Source of the DNA: Mycolicibacterium hodleri
GTDB lineage: Bacteria; Actinomycetota; Actinomycetes; Mycobacteriales; Mycobacteriaceae
Direction: 5' to 3'
Length of the DNA stretch: 64,000 nucleotides
NCBI RefSeq assembly: GCF_006439015.1
Contig: NZ_RCZG01000006.1
Coordinates: forward strand, 186,001-250,000
Within the stretch, counting starts at the first letter, position 1. Every line of letters begins with the position of its first letter. Both the position numbers and the translations under genes were made by a program. Below, in pieces: positions 1-8,323 of this stretch. Below the pieces are notes generated by a model. The model had not been told where the DNA came from, made no database searches, and was given only the letters and a program-made list of their open reading frames with translations.

Positions 1-933
1 ACGGTGCGCAACCTCGGCCTGTTCGTGAAGACCGGTGGCTACCTGCTGGACGTCGCACTCGCGCGTGCGATCGAAGCGGGCGCGATCGAGGGACCGCGCA
101 TCGTGCCTGCGGGCCACGCGATCACCCCGACCGGCGGCCATCTGGACCCCACCATGTTCGCGGCGTTCATGCCGGGCGTATTGGAGTTGACGATCGAGGA
201 GGGCATCGCCAACGGTGTCGACGAGATTCGCAAGGCGGTGCGCTACCAGATCAAGCACGGCGCCCAGCTGATCAAGGTCTGCGTCTCCGGCGGCGTCATG
301 TCCATGACGGGCGAGGCAGGCGCACAGCACTATTCGGACGAGGAATTGCGGGCGATTGTCGACGAGGCGCACCGCCGCGGGCTGCGCGTGGCGGCACACA
401 CCCACGGCGCCGAAGCGGTCAAGCACGCCGTGGCGTGCGGCATCGACTGCATCGAGCACGGCTTCCTCATGGACGACGAAGCCATCCAAGCCCTCGTCGA
501 CAATGACCGGTGGCTGGTGACCACGCGTCGGCTCGCCGAGGCGATGGACGTGTCGCGGGCGCCGAAGGAGTTGCAGGACAAGGCCGCCGAGATGTTCCCG
601 AAGGCCAAGACGTCTATCAAGGCGGCCTACGAGGCGGGGGTGAAGATCGCCGTCGGCAGCGACGCACCTGCCATTCCACACGGCAAGAACGCAGATGAGC
701 TCGTCACCCTAGTCGACTGGGGCATGCCCGCCGACGCGGTTCTCCGTGCGGCCACGGTCGTCTCCGCGGACCTGATCAACCGGACCGACCTCGGCAGGCT
801 CGCCGAGGGTTATCTCGCCGACGTCATCGCCGTACCGGGTGACCCTCTCGCTGACATCCGTGTTACAAAAGAAGTCAATTTTGTAATGAAAGGGGGCAAG
901 GTCTTCCGAAATGAGCACGCCAACACGAACTGA
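1..933 (+). CDS. Metal-dependent amidohydrolase, 3' part (5' end outside window)
   Basis: This is the C-terminal 310 codons of an imidazolonepropionase-like amidohydrolase, a cytosolic TIM-barrel hydrolase that cleaves amide or lactam-like bonds using one or two metal ions. The frame is already open at base 1, reading Thr-Val-Arg-Asn, which fits the usual TTVRDLG segment of the family, so the true start lies upstream. Visible metal and catalytic residues are the lysine of LIKVCVSGG (about residue 92 of the visible part), the histidines of AAHTHG, the histidine of CIEHG and the aspartate of GSDAP (about 221). Its end overlaps the next gene by 23 bases, so it heads the operon running to 3284. 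The substrate is unknown. Confidence 0.85.
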   Translation, partial: TVRNLGLFVKTGGYLLDVALARAIEAGAIEGPRIVPAGHAITPTGGHLDPTMFAAFMPGVLELTIEEGIANGVDEIRKAVRYQIKHGAQLIKVCVSGGVMSMTGEAGAQHYSDEELRAIVDEAHRRGLRVAAHTHGAEAVKHAVACGIDCIEHGFLMDDEAIQALVDNDRWLVTTRRLAEAMDVSRAPKELQDKAAEMFPKAKTSIKAAYEAGVKIAVGSDAPAIPHGKNADELVTLVDWGMPADAVLRAATVVSADLINRTDLGRLAEGYLADVIAVPGDPLADIRVTKEVNFVMKGGKVFRNEHANTN

Positions 934-1348
934 CGACCTCGTCGAGATCCAACAACTCCTCGCGAAGTACGCGGTGACCATCACCCAGGGTGACGTCGAG
1001 GGGTTGGTGACGGTCTTCACCCCCGACGGCACCTACAGCGCCTTCGGCTCCACGTACACGCTGGCACGCTTCCCGGAGCTGGTCGCTGCGGCGCCCAGCG
1101 GATTGTTCATGACGGGGACGTCCCTGGTGGACTTGGACACCGGTGACCCCGACGCGGCCACCGGCACCCAGCCGCTGTGCTTCATCGAGCACTCCAAGCA
1201 CGACATGCGCATCGGTTACTACAAGGACAACTACGTCCGCACCGACGACGGCTGGCGGCTGAAGACCCGCGCCATGACCTTCATCCGGCGCAACGGGGAT
1301 CACGACTCCGGTCGTCCGCATGCGATCGGGCGGCCCGAAGCCGGATGA
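911..1348 (+). CDS. SnoaL-like / NTF2-fold protein
   Basis: A 145-residue NTF2-fold protein of the SnoaL-like type. It has the family pattern of an N-terminal helix (IQQLLAKYAVTITQGDVEGLVTVF) followed by sheet segments ending in DGWRLKTRAMTFIRR. Such proteins are small pocket enzymes or binding proteins (isomerases, dehydratases, hydrolases); no dedicated catalytic residue can be assigned here. The ATG at 911 lies inside the end of the amidohydrolase gene, and the stop overlaps the start of the following acyl-CoA dehydrogenase as ATGA, so the three are almost certainly co-transcribed and translationally coupled. Confidence 0.8.
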   Translation: MSTPTRTDDLVEIQQLLAKYAVTITQGDVEGLVTVFTPDGTYSAFGSTYTLARFPELVAAAPSGLFMTGTSLVDLDTGDPDAATGTQPLCFIEHSKHDMRIGYYKDNYVRTDDGWRLKTRAMTFIRRNGDHDSGRPHAIGRPEAG

Positions 1349-2469
1349 CGGTCACAGCCCAAGATTCGACGACGGCCGAGTTCCGATCGCAGTTGGTGGC
1401 CTGGCTCGACGAGAACGACCTGACCCCGCCGGCAGGCGATCACTCCTTGGATGCCCACCAGGCGCAACACCTGCGGGTGATGAGCGCGCTCTACGACGCC
1501 GGTTGGATGCGCTGGGGCTGGCCCGAATCGGCAGGCGGACTTGGCGGTCCGATGATCCTGCGTGCCATCGTCGGCGAAGAGGTCATCGGTCGTCGGCTCG
1601 ACGATCCGGGTCCGTATTCGATGCTGGAAGTCCTGACCCCGACCTTGATCGACTACGCGCGCCCCGAGCTCGCCGCGGAGATGGTGCCGCGGCTGCTGTC
1701 CGGCCGCGAGACCTGGTGCCAGGGCTTCTCCGAACCTGGCTCCGGCAGCGACCTGGCGTCTCTGACCACGCGCGCCGAGCCGCGGGGCAACGAGTGGATC
1801 ATCAACGGCCAGAAGGTGTGGACCAGCTTCGCGCAGTACGCCACACGATGCATTCTGCTGACCCGCACGGGCCCGGGCCACGCGGGCATCACCGCATTCT
1901 TCGTCGACATGGACAGCCCGGGCGTCGACGTCCGCCCGCTGCGCACCATGCACGGCGTCGACGAGTTCTGCGAGGTGTACTTCGACGACGTAGTGGTGCC
2001 CGCCGACCGCATGCTGGGCAACCCCGGCGACGGCTGGCAGCTCGCGATGGACCTTCTCCCGTTCGAGCGATCAACCTGCTTCTGGCAGCGGATCTCCTAC
2101 CTGTACTCGCGGCTCGATGCGCTGATCGATCAGGTCAAGGGTGAGCTCGGCCCGGCCGCGGACGCAGACCTGGGGGCGGCGTATCTCGCGCTGCACACCC
2201 TGCGCTGCCGCTCCCGGGCCACTCAGCTTCGGCTGGCCGACGGGCAGAAGCTGGGTGCCGACACCTCGATCGACAAGGTGTTGCTGGCAGGCGCCGAGCA
2301 ACTGCTCTACGACACGGCGCGCAACGTGCTGCCGGGCACCATCGAGCTCGACGACTCGCCATGGCGCACCGAATTTCTCTATTCGCGCGCGTCCAGCATC
2401 TACGGCGGCACCGCCGAAGTGCAGCGCAACATCATCGCTCGCCGACTGCTCGACCTCGGGAAGGAATGA
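1345..2469 (+). CDS. Acyl-CoA dehydrogenase, large partner of a pair
   Basis: A 374-residue acyl-CoA dehydrogenase of the FadE type, which introduces an alpha-beta double bond in an acyl-CoA using FAD. The ATG at 1345 overlaps the upstream stop (ATGA) and gives a full-length N-terminal helical domain. The middle domain carries the flavin and substrate signature WCQGFSEPGSGSDLASL and NGQKVWTS; the C-terminal domain ends YGGTAEVQRNIIARRLL. In that last motif Gly replaces the catalytic Glu of the MCAD-type YEGT motif. The shorter partner gene starts in its stop codon, an arrangement like the heterotetrameric ChsE-type dehydrogenases of mycobacterial steroid side-chain catabolism. A matching substrate role is inference. 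Confidence 0.9.
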   Translation: MTVTAQDSTTAEFRSQLVAWLDENDLTPPAGDHSLDAHQAQHLRVMSALYDAGWMRWGWPESAGGLGGPMILRAIVGEEVIGRRLDDPGPYSMLEVLTPTLIDYARPELAAEMVPRLLSGRETWCQGFSEPGSGSDLASLTTRAEPRGNEWIINGQKVWTSFAQYATRCILLTRTGPGHAGITAFFVDMDSPGVDVRPLRTMHGVDEFCEVYFDDVVVPADRMLGNPGDGWQLAMDLLPFERSTCFWQRISYLYSRLDALIDQVKGELGPAADADLGAAYLALHTLRCRSRATQLRLADGQKLGADTSIDKVLLAGAEQLLYDTARNVLPGTIELDDSPWRTEFLYSRASSIYGGTAEVQRNIIARRLLDLGKE

Positions 2470-3284
2470 CCGTGGCGCCCGAAACAGACCCCGGCTCCGA
2501 CACCGAATCGCTGGCCATGCTCGAAGGCGGCCTGCGCAAGACCATGCTGGCGGCCGCCGGACCGGAGCTTGACGCGGCACTGGGCGAGCTCGGCTGGTCC
2601 GACATGTTGTCCGACATGCCCGACGCTGCGATAGCGCTGGTGTTCCGACTGTTGGGCGAAACAGGTTCGCACGCCTCGATTCTCAACGATGTGGTGCTGA
2701 AGTCTTCTCGTCGCGAGCCCGGGGGGACCCCGGCGCTGCCCTATGCGGGCGGCAGCCAGGTGGTGTGGGAACGGACGGACTTCTCCAGCACTGCGCTAGG
2801 AGGACTGCCGCTGCGCCGGGTCGAAGAGGGTGAGCTGCTTCGTCTGGCCGAGGCCCGCCGGGCGCTGGGCTGGTGGCTGGTGGGTAGCTCGCGCGCGATG
2901 CTCTCCCTGGCTCGCGCGCATGCGTTGGACCGGGTGCAGTTCGGCCGACCGATCGCAGGGTTCCAGGCGGTTCGACACCGGCTGGCCGAAACGCTGGTGG
3001 CCATCGAGGGCGCCGAGGCGACACTGAGCCTGCCTGGTGCGGACAATCCCGATCTGACCGCGCTGCTTGCCAAGGCCGCGGCGGGCCAGGCCGCGCTCAC
3101 TGCTGCCAAGCACTGTCAGCAGGTGCTCGGCGGCATCGGCTTTACCGCCGAGCACGATCTGCACCGTCACGTCGAGCGCGTCCTGGTGCTCGACGGATTA
3201 CTGGGCAGCTCACGCGAACTCACCAAGAAGGCGGGCGCGGGCCTGCGGGCCCGCGGCTCGGCGCCTCGCCTCGCCCACCTGTAG
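2466..3284 (+). CDS. Acyl-CoA dehydrogenase, small partner
   Basis: A 272-residue protein with the acyl-CoA dehydrogenase C-terminal helical domain but a short, divergent N-terminal part. The characteristic segments are the helix containing RVQFGRPIAGFQAVRH and the FAD-interacting QQVLGGIGFTAEHDLHRHVERV. It starts at ATG 2466, overlapping the stop of the larger partner by four bases. Subunits of this length, next to a full-length FadE, form alpha2-beta2 complexes in the known steroid-degrading enzymes, so I read this as the second subunit of one dehydrogenase. It ends 12 bases before the convergent gene at 3297. Confidence 0.85.
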   Translation: MTVAPETDPGSDTESLAMLEGGLRKTMLAAAGPELDAALGELGWSDMLSDMPDAAIALVFRLLGETGSHASILNDVVLKSSRREPGGTPALPYAGGSQVVWERTDFSSTALGGLPLRRVEEGELLRLAEARRALGWWLVGSSRAMLSLARAHALDRVQFGRPIAGFQAVRHRLAETLVAIEGAEATLSLPGADNPDLTALLAKAAAGQAALTAAKHCQQVLGGIGFTAEHDLHRHVERVLVLDGLLGSSRELTKKAGAGLRARGSAPRLAHL

Positions 3285-3296
3285 CGCCGCCAACCG

Positions 3297-4472
3297 TCAG
3301 CGACGCGGAAGGCCGAGTACGCGCTGGGCGATGATGTTTCGCTGGATCTCAGACGTGCCGCCGGCGATGGTGCCTGCGAACGAGCGAATGTAGCGATCAG
3401 CCCAACTGCCTGCGTACGCGTCGAGGTTGAGTGGGACGTACGGGGCGGTCATGCCGGCATGGTCGAGCCCCTCTGCGGCTCGCGAGTCGAGGGCGTGCTC
3501 CGTGGCCATCTGCACCGACTCGGCGCCGAGCAGCTTCAACATCGACAATGCGGGGACGTTCTCGTCGCCATGGGACGCCCGGGCCAGCGCCGCGGAGCCC
3601 AGCAGCCGGAGGGCATGATTGTCCATCACCAGCGTGGCGAACTGGTCCTTCTCGATGTCCGTCGAGGGCTGCCAATCATCGATCAAATCCTGCAAGCGGT
3701 CGGCGTAACTGAGCCACAGCATGTTTCGCTCGTGCCCGAGGGAGCCACTGGCCACCGACCACCCGCCGTTGAGCCTTCCCACGAGATTCTGCGCGGGCAC
3801 ACGCACGTCGGTGAAGAACACCTCGTTGAAGTCCAGATCGTCTTCGTCCGCGGCGGATGCGAACGGCCTGCGCGTCAGTCCAGCCGAGTCGGTCGGAATC
3901 AGAAGAACGCTGATGCCCTGGTGTTTGGGAGCGTCGACGTCGGTCCGGACGAACGTGAGGATCACATCGGCGTCATGCGCACCGGAGGTCCACACCTTCT
4001 GGCCGTTGACGACGAAGTCGTCACCGTCACGCTCGGCCCTGGTGCGCAGTGAGGCCAGGTCGGAGCCCGCGCCCGGCTCGCTCATGCCCAACGCGGCCGT
4101 CATCTCGGCGCGCAGAATCGGTATCGCCCACTTCTGCTGCTGCTCGGCCGTACCGAAGGTGACGAGCGACGCAGCGATGATGCCGACGCCTTGGGAGTTG
4201 AAGCTCGAAACCATCCTGCGACGGGCCAACTCCGTCTGGTGGACGTATTGCTGGAAAATGGTGGCGTTGCGTCCGCCGAATTCAGGCGGGTTGCCAGGCA
4301 CCAGCCATCCATTGTCGAACAAAAGTCGCTGCCACCGGCGGGCCCAGTCCGGCACGTGCGAGGACGACCGCGGTCGGTCGAGTGCCTCGGCGGCGGCGGG
4401 AGCATTCTGGTCGAGGAAGTCCACGAACTCGGCGAGGAAGATTTCGACCTCTGGATCGAACGTCAGCTGCAC
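3297..4472 (-). CDS. Acyl-CoA dehydrogenase (homomeric type)
   Basis: A 391-residue acyl-CoA dehydrogenase with the complete three-domain layout: N-terminal helices, the MSEPGAGSDLASLRTRAE and NGQKVWTSGAH middle domain, and a C-terminal domain ending GGTSEIQRNIIAQRVLGLPRR. I chose the GTG at 4472, giving Val-Gln-Leu-Thr-Phe, because CAGGAG sits about six bases upstream; a TTG at 4502 would extend it by ten residues. It is transcribed away from the TetR gene at 4660 and has no adjacent partner. The palindrome at 4523-4539 lies in the shared upstream region, so it is probably repressed together with the regulator. Confidence 0.88.
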   Translation of the reverse strand: MQLTFDPEVEIFLAEFVDFLDQNAPAAAEALDRPRSSSHVPDWARRWQRLLFDNGWLVPGNPPEFGGRNATIFQQYVHQTELARRRMVSSFNSQGVGIIAASLVTFGTAEQQQKWAIPILRAEMTAALGMSEPGAGSDLASLRTRAERDGDDFVVNGQKVWTSGAHDADVILTFVRTDVDAPKHQGISVLLIPTDSAGLTRRPFASAADEDDLDFNEVFFTDVRVPAQNLVGRLNGGWSVASGSLGHERNMLWLSYADRLQDLIDDWQPSTDIEKDQFATLVMDNHALRLLGSAALARASHGDENVPALSMLKLLGAESVQMATEHALDSRAAEGLDHAGMTAPYVPLNLDAYAGSWADRYIRSFAGTIAGGTSEIQRNIIAQRVLGLPRR

Positions 4473-4522
4473 GTCACTCCTGGAATGGGCCTTTCCTGAC
4501 AAGGCTTCTCTTAATGCGCAAA

Positions 4523-4539
4523 TGAGAATACTATTCTCA
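4523..4539. promoter_or_regulatory. Palindromic operator, perfect copy
   Basis: TGAGAATACTATTCTCA is a perfect 17-bp inverted repeat with a three-base centre, between the divergent acyl-CoA dehydrogenase (start 4472) and TetR gene (start 4660). GAGAATA and TATTCTC each look like a -10 hexamer in opposite directions, so binding here would block both promoters. Near-identical sites recur at 5320, 11420, 17885 and 23675. Assignment to the adjacent TetR protein is inference. Confidence 0.75.
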
Positions 4540-4659
4540 GGATGGGAAAGTTACAATCTCAGACACGCCGCACCCAAGGGGGTCTAGGGCACGATGCAAA
4601 GGCGTTCTCCGGTACAGTCCATTCATGTTCTCCCCGATCGGCCCACGTCAGAGGCACCG

Positions 4660-5316
4660 GTGACTACCAGTCCTAGTGAAGAACCGGCGTGGAAGCAGCG
4701 CGCGGTCGAACGTTCCATCAAGACCGCGAAATTGCGCGCCGCCCAGCGAGTGCAGCGCTTCCTCGATGCCGCCCAGGCAATCATCATCGAAAAGGGCAGT
4801 ACCGACTTCACCGTGCAAGAGGTGGTCGACCGCTCACGTCAGTCTCTGCGAAGCTTCTACCTGCAGTTCGACGGTAAGCACGAACTACTGCTTGCGCTCT
4901 TTGAAGACGCGTTGAGCCGCTCGGCAGACCAGATCCGCGCCGCAACCTCGGGCCCAATGGATCCACTGGAGCGTCTGAAGGTGGCGGTCCAGCTGCTCTT
5001 CGAGTCTTCCCGTCCCGATCCGGCAGCAAAGCGTCCCCTGTTCACCGACTTCGCCCCCCGGCTGTTGGTGTCGCATCCGTCCGAGGTCAAGGTCGCGCAC
5101 GCGCCGCTGCTGGTGCTCCTGACCGAGCTGATGGACGATGCCGCCACGGCTGGCAAACTTCGGCCGAGCCTCAACCCAAAGCGCATTGCCGCCATGACCA
5201 TGCAGACCGTGATGTTCGTCGCACAGTCGAGCGGTTCCGATGACATCGCGATCAAACCCATCTCGGCCGACGAGGTCTGGGACTTCGTCTCGCACGGATT
5301 CGCCGCCGAGGGCTAG
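4660..5316 (+). CDS. TetR-family regulator, probable repressor of the island
   Basis: A 218-residue TetR/AcrR-type DNA-binding protein. The N-terminal helix-turn-helix includes IIIEKGSTDFTVQEVVDRSRQSLRSFY followed by FDGKHELLLALFEDAL; the rest is the variable ligand-binding domain. I prefer the GTG at 4660 (AGAGG upstream) because the added segment from the ATG at 4594 is poor in conserved features; the longer form would have 240 residues. The gene is divergent from an acyl-CoA dehydrogenase across a perfect palindrome and is followed by another copy at 5320, consistent with autoregulation. The ligand is probably an acyl-CoA intermediate of the pathway, which is inference from the gene content. 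Confidence 0.85.
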   Translation: MTTSPSEEPAWKQRAVERSIKTAKLRAAQRVQRFLDAAQAIIIEKGSTDFTVQEVVDRSRQSLRSFYLQFDGKHELLLALFEDALSRSADQIRAATSGPMDPLERLKVAVQLLFESSRPDPAAKRPLFTDFAPRLLVSHPSEVKVAHAPLLVLLTELMDDAATAGKLRPSLNPKRIAAMTMQTVMFVAQSSGSDDIAIKPISADEVWDFVSHGFAAEG

Positions 5317-5319
5317 TCC

Positions 5320-5334
5320 GAGAATTACATTCTC
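5320..5334. promoter_or_regulatory. Palindromic operator upstream of thioesterase
   Basis: GAGAAT-TAC-ATTCTC, a perfect 6-3-6 palindrome just after the TetR stop. A -10-like TACACT at 5354-5359 places transcription initiation close to the GTG at 5366, so the thioesterase message is probably leaderless and the operator occupies the -35 region. Confidence 0.7.
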
Positions 5335-5365
5335 TTGATGGAAGAGTTCCGCTTACACTGATCGG

Positions 5366-6166
5366 GTGCTCGATCCGTGGTCCGACCTGCTGGAGTGCCT
5401 GACGTTCGACGCCGGAGTCGCCAGTACGCACTTCACGGCCCCGAATCAGCACCTGGAATACCACCGAGTCTTCGGGGGCCAGCTGCTGGCGCAGTTCGTA
5501 TGCGTCGCCTCGACCACGTCACCCGACAAGTCCGTGAAGTCACTGCACGTGGTCTTCCCACGGGAGGGACGCGCGGACGAACCCGTGGCGTACGACGTCA
5601 TCCGTCACCACGAGGGCAGGTCGTTCAGCACGCTGTCGATCGCTGCAACGCAGGCCAAGGGACCGATCGGGATCGCCTCCGTCTCCATGCACACATCAGA
5701 GGACGGACCCGATCGCCAATCCGTGGAATCCGTCGGCGAGCTGCCCGGGCCGGACCACGAGGTCGCCCTCGGACTCATCCCATGGGAGACGCGGTGCGTC
5801 GACGACCTGAATGCAACCACCACCGGCCCGCCCGAACTCGAGCTGTGGATGCGAACACCACCCGTCGACCCAGAGTTGGCGCCCGCCCTCGCCGCCTATG
5901 CGACGGACCTCACCCTGATCGGGACCGCACTGCGTCCGCACGACGGGCTCAGCCAACTCGGCAACGGCACCCAATTCAACTCGGCCGTGACGAGCCACAC
6001 CATCTGGTTCCACCGCTCCTTCACCACCGACCAGTGGCTGCTTCTGCGTCAGCACAGCCCGCTGCTCGCGCACGGGCGCAGCTTCGGGCGCGGCGACATC
6101 CTCACGGCCGATGGCGCGCTCGTCGCGTCGTACGGCCAAGAATCACTAGTCCGCATACCGAACTGA
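5366..6166 (+). CDS. Acyl-CoA thioesterase II (TesB-like), active-site variant
   Basis: A 266-residue double-hotdog thioesterase that would hydrolyse acyl-CoA to free acid and CoA in the cytosol. The N-terminal hotdog has RVFGGQLLAQ; the C-terminal one has HTIWFHRSF and ends LVASYGQESLVR. In E. coli TesB the catalytic Asp sits in IDHSMWFHRPF; the matching position here, residue 210, is Ser (VTSHTIWFHR), while the Gln of the last strand is kept. The enzyme may use a shifted mechanism or be weak. GTG 5366 is the start, probably leaderless. Six bases separate it from the next gene, so the two form an operon under the operator at 5320. Confidence 0.85.
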   Translation: MLDPWSDLLECLTFDAGVASTHFTAPNQHLEYHRVFGGQLLAQFVCVASTTSPDKSVKSLHVVFPREGRADEPVAYDVIRHHEGRSFSTLSIAATQAKGPIGIASVSMHTSEDGPDRQSVESVGELPGPDHEVALGLIPWETRCVDDLNATTTGPPELELWMRTPPVDPELAPALAAYATDLTLIGTALRPHDGLSQLGNGTQFNSAVTSHTIWFHRSFTTDQWLLLRQHSPLLAHGRSFGRGDILTADGALVASYGQESLVRIPN

Positions 6167-6172
6167 GGGACA

Positions 6173-7219
6173 GTGCACACGAATCCGACCTATCGTGTGG
6201 TCCAGTGGTCCACCGGCACCATCGGCGTGCGTGCTCTACGGGCCATCGTCGAACATCCAGACTTGGCGCTGGCGGGGGTCTACGTCCACGGCGACGACAA
6301 GGTCGGGCGAGACGCCGGCGAGCTCTGCGGGTTGCCTCCGGTGGGCATGGCAGCCACCGCTGACGTCGAGGACGTCATGGCGTCAGGCGCGGATTGCGTC
6401 CTCTACATGCCCAACGCGCCCGACGTTGACACGTTGGTCAGAATGCTGTCCGCTGGGATCAACGTCGTCACCACCTGTGGCCTCTTCCACCATCCCGATT
6501 CAATGAATCCAGTTGTTCGGCAACGCATTCAGGATGCTTGCCTCACCGGCGGAGCATCCATTCACAGCACTGGCAGCAGTCCCGGGTTCATCACCGAGGC
6601 CATGCCGTTGGTATTGGCGTCGATTCAGCGCAGGCTGAACGGCCTCGCCATCGATGAGTACGCCGACCTGTCGCGGCGCCCGTCGCCCGAGTTACTCTTC
6701 GACCTGATGGGCTTCGGCAAGCCGATGGGACCATTCGAGGACTTCCGCGCCGACTACCTGGAGGCGAGTTTCGGACCATCGCTGCGGCTCGTGGCCGATG
6801 CGCTGGGCCTGCCGCTGGATTCCATCGAATCCAGTGGCGAGTTGGCCGCCGCCACGCGGAACGTCACGATCGCCGCGGGCCCACTTTCGGCCGGCACTGT
6901 TGCTGCGCAACGGATCACGATCGCCGGGATTCGAAACGGCAGCACCCTGATCCGCTTCAGGGCCACCTGGTACTGCGCGACCGAACTCTCGCCCGCATGG
7001 GACCTGCTCGACACCGGCTGGCACATCTCGGTCGATGGCGACGCGCCACTGGAGGTAGACCTCCGGATGCCGATTCCGCTCGAGAAGATGGCCGAAATCT
7101 CGCCTGCGTACACCGCCAACCGCGCGATCAATGCGGTGCCATACGTGTGCTCCGCGCCGCCGCGCATCAGGTCGACTGTCGAGCTGCCATCGTTCGTCCC
7201 CGCGCTCGGCCACCGTTGA
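6173..7219 (+). CDS. NAD(P)-dependent dehydrogenase, DapB/amine-dehydrogenase-like family
   Basis: A 348-residue protein of the mycobacterial family related to dihydrodipicolinate reductase and 2,4-diaminopentanoate dehydrogenase. The N-terminal Rossmann start is YRVVQWSTGTIGVRALRAIV, with a glycine-containing dinucleotide loop; INVVTTCGLF and STGSSPGF follow in the usual order. It is predicted to be a cytosolic oxidoreductase, but members with known natural substrates are few, so I do not assign a reaction. It begins at GTG 6173, six bases after the thioesterase stop, and shares its promoter. Confidence 0.75.
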   Translation: MHTNPTYRVVQWSTGTIGVRALRAIVEHPDLALAGVYVHGDDKVGRDAGELCGLPPVGMAATADVEDVMASGADCVLYMPNAPDVDTLVRMLSAGINVVTTCGLFHHPDSMNPVVRQRIQDACLTGGASIHSTGSSPGFITEAMPLVLASIQRRLNGLAIDEYADLSRRPSPELLFDLMGFGKPMGPFEDFRADYLEASFGPSLRLVADALGLPLDSIESSGELAAATRNVTIAAGPLSAGTVAAQRITIAGIRNGSTLIRFRATWYCATELSPAWDLLDTGWHISVDGDAPLEVDLRMPIPLEKMAEISPAYTANRAINAVPYVCSAPPRIRSTVELPSFVPALGHR

Positions 7220-7268
7220 CCGCGGTCCATTAGGCGCCGCGTAGAAACGCTCCGGCAAGCGTCCGCCG

Positions 7269-7296
7269 TTGACACAATGAGACCCGGGTGTAAGAG
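7269..7296 (+). promoter_or_regulatory. Candidate sigma70-type promoter
   Basis: TTGACA at 7269-7274 and TAAGAG at 7291-7296 with a 16-base spacer, preceded by TG two bases before the -10, lie about 50 bases before the SDR start at 7347. No GAGAAT palindrome is present here, so this gene may be outside the TetR regulon. Confidence 0.45.
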
Positions 7297-7346
7297 TGCT
7301 GAGCAGGTGCACAGCGCATTGCACGTAACGGGATTCGAGGTCTCAC

Positions 7347-8186
7347 ATGGCAGGGCGGGTAGAAGGAAAGGTCGCTTTCATCACCGGTGCGGCACGCGGG
7401 CAAGGCCGTAGTCACGCGGTTCGGCTGGCCGAGGAGGGCGCCGACATCATTGCGATCGACGTCTGCAAGCCGATGACCGCCGAGGGAGGCATCCCACCGT
7501 CGACCCCGGAAGATCTCGCGGAAACCGCCGATCTGGTCAAGGGCCTCAACCGACGCATCGTCACCGCCGAGGTCGACGTGCGCGATTATGCCGCACTGAA
7601 GGCGGCTGTCGACAGCGGCGTGGAACAGCTTGGACGTCTTGACATCATCGTCGCCAACGCAGGCATCGGCAACGGTGGGCTGACGCTGGATCAGACCAGC
7701 GAAGAAGACTGGGACGACATGATCGGCACCAACCTGACCGGCGTGTGGAAGACGGTGAAGGCCGGCGTGCCCCACATGATCGCCGGAAGCAACGGCGGAT
7801 CGATCATCCTCACCAGCTCGGTGGGCGGGTTGAAGGCCTACCCTCACACCGGTCACTACGTCGCCGCCAAGCACGGCGTCGTCGGCCTGATGCGCACCTT
7901 CGCAGTCGAATTGGGCCAGCACATGATTCGCGTCAACTCGGTGCACCCCACCCACGTCAGCACCCAGATGCTGCACAACGAGGGCACCTTCAAGATGTTC
8001 CGGCCAGACCTGGAGAACCCTGGCGTCGACGACATGGCACCGATTTGCCAGATGTTCCACACCCTGCCCATTCCCTGGGTGGACCCCATCGACGTCAGCA
8101 ACGCGGTGCTGTTCTTCTCCTCCGACGAGGGCCGCTACCTGACTGGCGTGACTCTGCCGATCGATGCAGGAAGCTGCTTGAAGTAG
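7347..8186 (+). CDS. Mycofactocin-coupled SDR family oxidoreductase
   Basis: A 279-residue short-chain dehydrogenase of the mycofactocin-dependent type, which oxidises alcohols or hydroxyls with a tightly held NAD recycled through mycofactocin. Seen in the sequence: the cofactor loop VAFITGAARGQGRSHA, then the longer-than-usual insertion after ADIIAIDVCKPM typical of this subgroup, NAG in IIVANAGIG, and the catalytic Ser-Tyr-Lys with HYVAAKHGVVG. The ATG at 7347 is preceded by a recognisable promoter. A perfect hairpin follows the stop. It is flanked by the thioesterase operon and a convergent P450, so it may act on the P450 product. Confidence 0.88.
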   Translation: MAGRVEGKVAFITGAARGQGRSHAVRLAEEGADIIAIDVCKPMTAEGGIPPSTPEDLAETADLVKGLNRRIVTAEVDVRDYAALKAAVDSGVEQLGRLDIIVANAGIGNGGLTLDQTSEEDWDDMIGTNLTGVWKTVKAGVPHMIAGSNGGSIILTSSVGGLKAYPHTGHYVAAKHGVVGLMRTFAVELGQHMIRVNSVHPTHVSTQMLHNEGTFKMFRPDLENPGVDDMAPICQMFHTLPIPWVDPIDVSNAVLFFSSDEGRYLTGVTLPIDAGSCLK

Positions 8187-8193
8187 CTTGTCG

Positions 8194-8210
8194 GCCGAGA
8201 AGATCTCGGC
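8194..8210 (+). terminator. Short hairpin after SDR gene
   Basis: GCCGAGA-AGA-TCTCGGC is a perfect 7-bp stem with a three-base loop, eight bases after the stop at 8186. There is no U-run, so an intrinsic terminator is only a possibility. The rest of 8187-8323 shows no gene. Confidence 0.4.
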
Positions 8211-8323
8211 GCATGCGGGAAGTCCGACGACGGTGACCCCATCCCTCGGGCGGATACAACGGTGATGGCGTCGCTGTCGGAGTTGACATCGTTGGAAACT
8301 CCAACAGGTCTGAGGCTGAGGAA

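Noticed and set aside
4594..4659. Longer TetR N-terminus from ATG 4594
   Set aside because: Kept only as an alternative: the added 22 residues have no conserved features, and GTG 4660 has its own ribosome site.
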